Source: Alphaproteobacteria bacterium
Lineage (GTDB): Bacteria; Pseudomonadota; Alphaproteobacteria; Sphingomonadales; Emcibacteraceae
Assembly: GCA_002401545.1 (NCBI GenBank)
Contig: NVTJ01000143.1
Coordinates: forward strand, 1-16,527
DNA length: 16,527 nt
Direction of reading: 5' to 3'
In this document: positions 1 to 6,053 of the stretch, one piece after another
Numbering within the stretch: position 1 is the first letter of the stretch
Layout: every line of letters starts with the position of its first letter
Notes under the pieces: model-generated
The model's database searches: none
Told to the model about the DNA's origin: nothing
Seen by the model: the letters and a program-made list of their open reading frames with translations, nothing else
Program-made: the position numbers and the translations under genes

Positions 1-192
1 ACATAGGACAACTGAACGCCTGTCGCGCCCAAGTGATGGGGGCTGCCAAAAAAGGTTAAAACTACAAACCCCTTAACAGGATTTTGGGAAATGGAACTCA
101 GCAAATTTTACAAGAGTAGACATTTGCGCTGGGGTTGTGGGCCATGTTCAAGAATCAGGACAATTTTGCCTGCGGTATTTAACTTGTCTGGG

Positions 193-221
193 CTGACGCG
201 GCATTTGGAAAAAAGCGTCAG
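193..221. repeat. 7-bp inverted repeat (hairpin)
   Basis: CTGACGC at 193-199 is the exact reverse complement of GCGTCAG at 215-221, with a 15-base spacer containing an A-run. There is no T-tract after the right arm on the plus strand. Read on the minus strand, a run of T falls inside the loop and not after the stem, so it is not a classical terminator. It could be a protein-binding dyad or part of a recombination site; its function is unknown. Confidence 0.45.
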
Positions 222-227
222 AGAAGA

Positions 228-262
228 CCCCTAGGCCCCTAAGGGGTGTGGGTGCCCCTAGC
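228..262. repeat. Short CCCCTA repeat cluster
   Basis: CCCCTA occurs at 228, 236 and 255. The middle copy belongs to the near-perfect palindrome CCCCT-A-AGGGG at 236-246. The cluster lies about 70 bases beyond the stop codon of the small helix-turn-helix gene. It could be a transcript end structure or binding sites for the AlpA-like protein. The arms are short, so chance is not excluded. Confidence 0.35.
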
Positions 263-330
263 CTCCATAATCTCACGCTTAGGCACTCAGCAGCCCGCTA
301 TAGCCCCCTGAGGTGGCAATGCATCTTTAG

Positions 331-555
331 TTACTGCTGATTGACGGGATGATAAACCCAGACACCGTCTTCGGGTGATGGTGGCAATGGATGTTCTTTA
401 ATCCAATGATCAAGATCAGCTTTATTATAATACGTCCTCCGACCGCTTCGCCTATAGGCAGGGCCTGTGCCCCTTTCCACCCATTTTTCCAAGGTTCGTT
501 TAGATACCCTGAGGTAATTTGCAGCCTGCTCCCTTTTCATAGACATTTCTGACAT
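331..555 (-). CDS. AlpA/excisionase-like helix-turn-helix DNA-binding protein
   Basis: A 74-residue basic protein resembling the MerR-like winged-helix fold of AlpA and excisionases (HTH_17 type). Residues about 5-50 run MKREQAANYLRVSKRTLEKW, then a turn with GTGPAYRRSGRRTYY, then KADLDHWI. This is the usual order of helix-turn-helix, basic wing and closing helix. The C-terminal tail is proline-rich and ends VYHPVNQQ. The start at 555 is chosen because GGAGG (minus strand, 561-565) lies 5 bases before this ATG; the upstream in-frame TTG at 567 overlaps that ribosome site. Proteins of this type act as excisionase/recombination directionality factors or as small transcription regulators in prophages and islands. 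No integrase is visible beside it, so a regulatory role is equally possible. Its upstream region contains the repeat cluster at 697-744. Confidence 0.85.
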   Translation of the reverse strand: MSEMSMKREQAANYLRVSKRTLEKWVERGTGPAYRRSGRRTYYNKADLDHWIKEHPLPPSPEDGVWVYHPVNQQ

Positions 556-696
556 ATGCGCCTCCAAAACCTAAATTTATAAACGATTTCCGTATCTTAT
601 TAATACAGATAAAACCCACTTTATCACATACCATCTACTGCCATATTTTCAGCCTCAACTGTAAAAAAATGCCCAAATTAGAGAAATTTGATTTTT

Positions 697-744
697 CAAC
701 TTAATGCAATACTGTCGTATTCTGTCGCATTGCAACTGAATGCA
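697..744. repeat. Nested direct and inverted repeats, possible operator
   Basis: An ordered set of repeats fills 48 bases. CAACTTAATGCA (697-708) recurs as CAACTGAATGCA (733-744), one mismatch in 12. Between them CTGTCGTATT (712-721) is followed directly by CTGTCGCATT (722-731), one mismatch in 10. TGCAAT (705-710) and ATTGCA (729-734) form an inverted repeat. The cluster lies about 140 bases upstream of the small helix-turn-helix gene, in an AT-rich stretch. It may be a binding site for that protein or an iteron-like element. An alternative is part of a coding sequence starting at the TTG at 688. Confidence 0.45.
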
Positions 745-750
745 CGGGAT

Positions 751-966
751 ATGCGGGTAATAAATGAAGCGCTTTTTACATCTGATGGCAAAAAACTTGA
801 AGGCTGGGTAATACCAAGCAAAGGGAGGGGGGCTATGGTGGCTTGGCTGGCGGGGGACAGCAGGTATAAGTTATTGGTTTCGGAACCGGCTGGATTACGG
901 CGTGGTCATGAGGCACGAACACAAAGGTACATTAGAACCCATCGCTTATTTCACAAAAGAAATTGA
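751..966 (+). CDS. Doubtful small protein of unknown function
   Basis: A plus-strand frame opens at ATG 751 (or TTG 688, inside the repeat cluster) and would encode 71 residues (92 from the TTG). No clear ribosome site precedes either start and no family is recognised. The central part (GKKLEGWVIPSKGRGAMVAW) looks protein-like. Past base 869 the next frame also reads plausibly, through RLDYGVVMRHEHKGTLEP to a stop at 968-970. This suggests either a frameshifted remnant or chance. The 3' end overlaps the converging helicase gene by 35 bases. Best treated as a possible decayed gene. Confidence 0.2.
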   Translation: MRVINEALFTSDGKKLEGWVIPSKGRGAMVAWLAGDSRYKLLVSEPAGLRRGHEARTQRYIRTHRLFHKRN

Positions 967-3900
967 CTAATTCCATCTGCTTTAGATTACTGACTTGAGT
1001 GCTTGCAAGTTTCGGGTTGCCAACGACGATAGCCAGTGCCTGAGCGCGTGAAATGGCAACATTGAGCCTGTTCTTGGAAAACAGGAAGTCGATGCCTCTC
1101 GGGCTCTCTGAGGCGTCTGAGGCACACATGGATAAGATAACGATGGGCGCTTCTTTTCCCTGAAATTTATCAACACTGCCGATGTGCGCCTCTTCGCCAA
1201 GGACGGCGCGAAGTTTGTTGACCTGATAATTGTAAGGAGCCACAAAAAGAATATCATTCCAGCCAATGAAACGTGGTTTACCATCTTCATCTGGCCAAAA
1301 CTTTGCGTCAAGCAGTTCGTTCACTATCGCCTGGATTGCCTGCACTTCTTCATCACTGGCTTGCTTGTTGCCTTCATGCTCCACCGGGACAAAGCAAATG
1401 CCGGCGGGTTTTGTTATGATTGGGCCGGTGACTTCTATTTCATGATTTTTCGTACTGGTGACTGAGGTGAGTTTACCTTCATAAACCTGTTTGGAAATGA
1501 GAGAGCAAACCGCTGGGTGCATGCGATAGGTTTTGGGTAGAAACACGCCTATATCGTCTGGAATGGTTGCTTGGCCTTCCAGCAAATATTCCAGAATTGA
1601 CATACCGCTTTCGCCGGGGTGGGAGCCTTGCATGGGTTGACCTAATTGCATCTGATCTCCCATGAGAATGATATTCTTGCATGAACGGCTCATACCAATC
1701 AGATTGGCCACTGAGACCTGCCCCGCTTCATCTATGAATAAATAGTCAAACTCGTCTTCGACACAGTCATTGCAAAAGGCCCAGGCTGTCCCGCCAAAAC
1801 AAATATTGTCATTGAGTTGGAGGTTTTTCACCGATGCAATGTGCTTAATTTGATTGTTGCCAAAAGCAGGATCATCCTTGTCGCCACCCGCTTTGACCAG
1901 CGTTGCCGTAATGCCATTATCCGCGATGTGATCAGCCATGCCGGTCATCAAATTGAGGATTGCCTTGTGGCTGTTTGAAGAAACCCCAACCCTTTTGCCC
2001 TGCCGCAGTAACTCTCCAATGATGTGTCTGGCGGTATATGTTTTCCCTGCCCCCGGTGGCCCCTGAATGCAAAGATAACTGCCCTCCAGATTAACAGCGG
2101 CCTGGATTACCTCGCTCAGAAACTCTTCGTTATCTTTTATGATTTTGCCTTCAGCATTACCCATGATACGTGGGCGTTTTCTGGCAAGAAAATCAACAAT
2201 GGCGCAGGCGGGCAAACTCTCAGCCATGAGCGTTTCCACCACAGACTTGATAGCCCCAGGAATGGGTTTTGGGCCCACAAATTCGTTGGGAACGAGGCTC
2301 ATTATACTTGGTAATTCCGCCTTATATTGAAACGATATTTTCCCAGAGTCTGGTTGAAAATCATAACGGGTAATTTTCAACTCATCCGGGCCCAGAACAT
2401 AATAATTTTTACCCTGTCCCTTAAAAGGCTGGTTCGCATCAAATTTATATTCATAGACTTTATTTTTGGAACGCTTGGTAGGCAAAAACGGGGGGGTCTT
2501 GGTTCTTACCAGTCCTGCAAGGCAATCCATATCATCGTAGAGGTCGGCTTCATCCCATCCCATCCGGTCAAAGAGACGCCACCAAGTTGGCTTGTTTTCA
2601 CGCCGGTGAAACTCCAATGACCAGGCCAATATTTCCAATAAACGGCGCTCATCACCATCATCGCACCATTCAGCTTTTTGAAGAATTTTATCTCTGAGTT
2701 GCGTTAACTCAGTAACCTCTTCAGGAAGTTCTTTCTCGCCTTCCCCTTCGGGTATAAGGTATGCAATGCCATGCTTGACTTGCTCAGTGCGCAGCCATTC
2801 AGCCAGTTCCTGCGTGCTATCACAATCATCAATATTATAATCCCGAATGGATTTTAAAATGGCTGAGGTTTGCCATGTGTCTCCATCAGGGTTTTCCCGC
2901 CAATTCTCATAAACGATAATACTTTCGCCCCCGGAGGCGACTTCTGTATCGCGTTTGCCACGATAAATGTGTTCAACGTTCTTGATTGAATATCGGGGTT
3001 CTCCGATCATCAATCCATGGCGTACGACATTGTATAAATCGACAAAAACCTTGTTACGCAGAAGATTATCAACCATCTCCTCGCATACGCCGTACCGGCC
3101 CATTAATTTGCGAATGGCGGCGATTTCATAGTTTGCATAATGGTAGACATGCATGGAAGGGTCTGCCAGCCAGCGCGCATAGACCCAGTTGATAAATTCA
3201 ACAAAAATCTGTTTTTCCTGCTTGGCATTATGAGCCCAGAAGTCCTTGAAGGCCCGTTTTCCCTGATCATCAAAAAAGGTATTGCCCCAAAGGTACTCGA
3301 TGCCCCCATCAATGCCGGGATAACCCTCAATATCAAAGAACACATCCATGTCGCTGTGGGGAGGCAGCAGGCTAAGCCCCCTCAACACATCTGGCTCATG
3401 GGGCAGTATTTCGTATTTTGGAACCTCCAGCCCACGGGATGCAATTTGCAAGCGGGCTTGTTTTTTTGCCCGTTCGAAAACCTCTGCTGACATATTGGGA
3501 ACAGAGGGTATTTGGCAATCGGCTAATTGCTGCATGGTCATTATGCCAACCTTGCCTAAGTTCTTGATCTGCTGATGAGATAAGTTGGCAACTTGTGACA
3601 GGTGATCCCTCTTTACCAATTGCTCGTGCGCCAGCGTGCTCCACCGACCATAGCTTTTGCTCATAGCCGGGTCAGGAAGCGCGTCCTCCGGATTGTCATG
3701 GAAAGCCAAAAACGCCGTTTTCAGAGATTGATAATAGGCATAATAATGATCGACCATCAGAGGCTTTATGGTGTCGTCACCAAGCACAATGGCCATGTGT
3801 TTTGGTTGCACCCCCTGGATGCTTTCCAGCATTTCAACATAACAGCAGAGCTGGATGGCAAAATACGGCTTCAGCTTTTTTGAAAGCTTGGTGTCCCAAA

Positions 3901-4294
3901 CCTCATAATGATAATCACCCAGCTTTGACGGTCCCGGCACCTTAACCAGATAATCCGCAATGCCAGCAAACTGGCCCAGGGCTAAGTATCCCTGGGTTAT
4001 GACCTCTTTGCCCTCTTTCATTGCCCGGATGGTTTCACGCGCCATGATCTCTGGTGTGGCGCGCTTGGTTTCCAGAACCACACGGCCTTCCGCCTTCAGG
4101 GTTTCTGTAAACTTGTCTTCGTGAGCAATCCCCTTTTTTTGCAAGCTGACCAGTAAAACATCTTCAGGATCAATCAGCTTGCTGAGTTCTGAGTCAAACA
4201 GCCTGGCCCGCTCCATCGCCGAGGCATAGGGCGATTCCATAAAGGTAATCAGATCGGAGGGGGAATAGAGGAAGGCGTTGTTTTTTAGTTGCAT
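932..4294 (-). CDS. RecB-like nuclease / RNase H-like / SF1 helicase fusion (TM0106-type)
   Basis: A 1120-residue three-enzyme protein. Residues about 1-240 form a PD-(D/E)XK RecB-like nuclease, with GIAD (D114), then EVWDTK (D134, K136) and Q148/Y152. Residues about 315-510 match the YprB/RNase_H_2 DEDD exonuclease fold, with DIEG (D321, E323), D419 in VDLYN and YNIDDCDST (D489, D490). Residues about 725-1100 are a superfamily 1 helicase: Walker A GPPGAGKT 745-752, Walker B FIDEAGQ 853-859, motif III GDQMQLGQP 879-887, TYRMHP 922-927, DKFQGKE 1042-1048 and NRLNVAISRA 1075-1084. All key motifs look intact. The family (TIGR03491 type) is linked to DNA processing, with Cas4/Dna2-like logic, but is poorly characterised. 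It is the last gene of the minus-strand operon, 69 bases after the PD-(D/E)XK gene, with a weak AAAGAG ribosome site. A role in degrading or unwinding foreign DNA is inferred from context. Confidence 0.9.
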   Translation of the reverse strand: MQLKNNAFLYSPSDLITFMESPYASAMERARLFDSELSKLIDPEDVLLVSLQKKGIAHEDKFTETLKAEGRVVLETKRATPEIMARETIRAMKEGKEVITQGYLALGQFAGIADYLVKVPGPSKLGDYHYEVWDTKLSKKLKPYFAIQLCCYVEMLESIQGVQPKHMAIVLGDDTIKPLMVDHYYAYYQSLKTAFLAFHDNPEDALPDPAMSKSYGRWSTLAHEQLVKRDHLSQVANLSHQQIKNLGKVGIMTMQQLADCQIPSVPNMSAEVFERAKKQARLQIASRGLEVPKYEILPHEPDVLRGLSLLPPHSDMDVFFDIEGYPGIDGGIEYLWGNTFFDDQGKRAFKDFWAHNAKQEKQIFVEFINWVYARWLADPSMHVYHYANYEIAAIRKLMGRYGVCEEMVDNLLRNKVFVDLYNVVRHGLMIGEPRYSIKNVEHIYRGKRDTEVASGGESIIVYENWRENPDGDTWQTSAILKSIRDYNIDDCDSTQELAEWLRTEQVKHGIAYLIPEGEGEKELPEEVTELTQLRDKILQKAEWCDDGDERRLLEILAWSLEFHRRENKPTWWRLFDRMGWDEADLYDDMDCLAGLVRTKTPPFLPTKRSKNKVYEYKFDANQPFKGQGKNYYVLGPDELKITRYDFQPDSGKISFQYKAELPSIMSLVPNEFVGPKPIPGAIKSVVETLMAESLPACAIVDFLARKRPRIMGNAEGKIIKDNEEFLSEVIQAAVNLEGSYLCIQGPPGAGKTYTARHIIGELLRQGKRVGVSSNSHKAILNLMTGMADHIADNGITATLVKAGGDKDDPAFGNNQIKHIASVKNLQLNDNICFGGTAWAFCNDCVEDEFDYLFIDEAGQVSVANLIGMSRSCKNIILMGDQMQLGQPMQGSHPGESGMSILEYLLEGQATIPDDIGVFLPKTYRMHPAVCSLISKQVYEGKLTSVTSTKNHEIEVTGPIITKPAGICFVPVEHEGNKQASDEEVQAIQAIVNELLDAKFWPDEDGKPRFIGWNDILFVAPYNYQVNKLRAVLGEEAHIGSVDKFQGKEAPIVILSMCASDASESPRGIDFLFSKNRLNVAISRAQALAIVVGNPKLASTQVSNLKQMELVNFFCEISDGF

Positions 4295-4363
4295 GTAGCT
4301 CTTTCTTTATTCTTGTAATATATAATTTATGGTATAGTGCATGGTATATACTTAATGATTTTA

Positions 4364-5281
4364 TCATATTTTTTTTATTTTATAATCATATTCGCTATTC
4401 ACCCATTCTATAAAATTTCCAATATTCTCACCCCATTGGTTATTCACGGCAATCAGGCAATCTGATAATTTTATTGTTTGATCTGGTCCGATAAAGTGTC
4501 TTTTATATTTTTGTCCTGTTTCTTCATATTTTTTTTGTGCTTGTGCAGCGATGATAAATGTGGGGTTATTTTCGTTTTGATTATGAAGTTTGGCAGGAAA
4601 TTTATCTGTTAATTCTGAGAATGTTATTTCTGGATGATCGGCTACATATTTTTTTATCACAGCTAAAACCAATTTCCCCTTACCCAAAGGATCACGAAAG
4701 TTGCCATCAAAGACATATTTATCATAATTTTTTGTGGAGCTATCAATGTTAAATACGCAATCTGTAGTTATATAAATATTTCCATTGTTGCTTTTGTACC
4801 GCTGCATCGTGATTGCTGCTATAGGTATGGTAATACCTTCTGTTTCTAAACATACTCCATCGCAAATTTGCTTCTTCAATGCCGTGCTAATACTCGTCCC
4901 AACTAAAACCCCAACCCACCCTTCTGGATTGCCCTCTTCTTCTGTCCAGCATTTTTTTTGTATAGTATTTTTTTCTTTTAGATAATCGAACAGCTGCTTT
5001 AGCGCATTATCGCATAACTCTCCCTTTTTTAATTCGAATACCCCTGCGTAATTAGATTCGTATTTCGCTATTATATCTGCCCTTCCGTCCGTTTGTCTGC
5101 TTTTGCGACCAGCTTTAATATGCAATTCTGCAGCTTTTATTTCAGCATTATTATAAATTTCATTGTCTAGAGATAGGACATTTTCATTTTCAATCAAAAA
5201 CGCCTGCATGCTAGACTCACTTTTGAAAGGATGGCATTCAAGTACCTCTTCATTTATGGTTAGTTTTTTAAATACACGCAT
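4364..5281 (-). CDS. PD-(D/E)XK nuclease, NucS/Shedu-like, with C-terminal accessory domain
   Basis: A 305-residue protein. The N-terminal helix ESSMQAFLIENENVL (22-36) followed by GRADIIA (D69), VFELKKGE (E83, K85) and ALKQLFDYL (Q96) is the motif order of NucS/DUF91- and Shedu (DUF4263)-type restriction-fold nucleases. These cleave DNA using a metal ion bound by the D and E residues. The C-terminal region (about 200-305: KGKLVLAVIKKYV, PEITFSEL, RHFIGPDQTIKL, NQWG..IGNFIEW) resembles a domain found at the end of various uncharacterised nucleases and probably contacts DNA or a partner. The gene has GGAG 7 bases before its ATG and follows the membrane-protein gene by 37 bases. Its base composition is visibly more AT-rich than its neighbours, suggesting separate acquisition. 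Specific substrate unknown. Confidence 0.75.
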   Translation of the reverse strand: MRVFKKLTINEEVLECHPFKSESSMQAFLIENENVLSLDNEIYNNAEIKAAELHIKAGRKSRQTDGRADIIAKYESNYAGVFELKKGELCDNALKQLFDYLKEKNTIQKKCWTEEEGNPEGWVGVLVGTSISTALKKQICDGVCLETEGITIPIAAITMQRYKSNNGNIYITTDCVFNIDSSTKNYDKYVFDGNFRDPLGKGKLVLAVIKKYVADHPEITFSELTDKFPAKLHNQNENNPTFIIAAQAQKKYEETGQKYKRHFIGPDQTIKLSDCLIAVNNQWGENIGNFIEWVNSEYDYKIKKI

Positions 5282-5318
5282 ATTTATCTCCGATAATTAT
5301 TCACCAAACCCAAGCCCT

Positions 5319-5597
5319 TCACGAACTTGACCGAGAGGCATTAAACTCTTTCATAGCTTGGCTGAAATGCTCAACCATTTCCATGAACTGGTCTGCTGTG
5401 TTGGTTTGGGCGTAATGGTCATACAACGTTAACAGCAAGAATATGGCTACACCCACCAAAGGCGGCCCCATAGCTACCCAAAAGAAAACTGTAAATATGG
5501 ACCTCCCTATTTTCTGCATCAGCGGCAGCTTTGTAAAAGCGTCAACGACGGACCCGATGTATAATAAAAAAAGAATTAAGAGTATAGTTAATAACAA
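5319..5597 (-). CDS. Small two-helix membrane protein
   Basis: A 92-residue protein with hydrophobic segments at about 2-18 (LLTILLILFLLYIGSVV) and 33-58 (SIFTVFFWVAMGPPLVGVAIFLLL). They are separated by a short basic loop (KLPLMQKIGR) and followed by a charged, probably amphipathic tail of about 34 residues. Translation appears to begin at TTG 5597, because AGGA lies 8 bases upstream and an in-frame stop without any ATG lies further upstream. No family is recognised. It sits between the 107-residue gene and the nuclease gene in the same operon. Small two-helix proteins are often membrane anchors or pore-forming effectors in defence operons, but that role here is inference. Confidence 0.7.
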   Translation of the reverse strand: MLLTILLILFLLYIGSVVDAFTKLPLMQKIGRSIFTVFFWVAMGPPLVGVAIFLLLTLYDHYAQTNTADQFMEMVEHFSQAMKEFNASRSSS

Positions 5598-5675
5598 AGC
5601 TATATCCTGTTTTGTACGATGCCATCAAACTGTCACCGCGATTTCGTGTTTTATATTGGCGGAAATGTGGAACTT

Positions 5676-5999
5676 TCATGTTTCGTCAGGAACAGAAGCA
5701 TCGGGCCTTGTTGGCCTACGCCGTGCTTCCAAGGCCTTCATGTAAATTTCTTCAGCGGTTTCAGTCTCTGGCAGGACTGGATCCACCTCTTTAAAAGCAA
5801 CGCTGTTGAACCCAATATCTGGAAATTCCTTGAGATAAATGGTTGTATGACTGCCGAATATTTCAGTGCGCAGGATTGTATAAACATCGTCATAGTTCAA
5901 AAGCTTATTGGCTTCTTTCTCGTTGTAGAGAAACCCGCCGCGAATTCGCTTTACTGACTGCCCTTTGGGGGCGTTTATGCGCATAGAATTGCTATCCAT
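5676..5999 (-). CDS. Conserved-looking unknown protein, 107 aa
   Basis: No family is recognised. The start at 5999 (MDSNSMRINAPKG) is chosen because AAGGAAG lies 5 bases upstream; an in-frame TTG at 6035 would add 12 residues but lacks a good ribosome site. The protein begins with a basic stretch (APKGQSVKRIRGG), continues with a core of alternating hydrophobic segments (DDVYTILRTEIFGSHTTIYL) that suggests a small beta-rich domain, and ends in an acidic then arginine-rich helix (ETAEEIYMKALEARRRP). No signal peptide or membrane segment is present. It follows the AAA+ gene by 54 bases, so an adaptor or substrate-recognition role for that ATPase is a reasonable but untested guess. Confidence 0.7.
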   Translation of the reverse strand: MDSNSMRINAPKGQSVKRIRGGFLYNEKEANKLLNYDDVYTILRTEIFGSHTTIYLKEFPDIGFNSVAFKEVDPVLPETETAEEIYMKALEARRRPTRPDASVPDET

Positions 6000-6053
6000 T
6001 TTTTCTTCCTTCATATGACCGTGTCGTGGTTTCAAATACTCTGCAGCTTTTCC

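Larger units (their letters stand above)
1..330. other. Gene-free left edge
   Basis: No convincing coding region is seen here. The only open stretch reaching the left edge is an 18-codon tail ending at a TAA at 57-59, too short to judge. The segment holds a 7-bp hairpin (193-221) and a cluster of CCCCTA repeats (228-262), listed separately. No tRNA cloverleaf was found, so an integration site in a tRNA gene is not supported from this side. Confidence 0.5.

Noticed and set aside
1..59. Tail of a plus-strand gene entering from the left
   Set aside because: Only 18 codons are open before the stop, which is expected by chance, and no family is recognisable.
4329..4348. ATGGTATA direct repeat, 12 bases apart, between the nuclease and helicase genes
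   Set aside because: Eight-base repeats in AT-rich sequence are common; no second signal supports a binding site.
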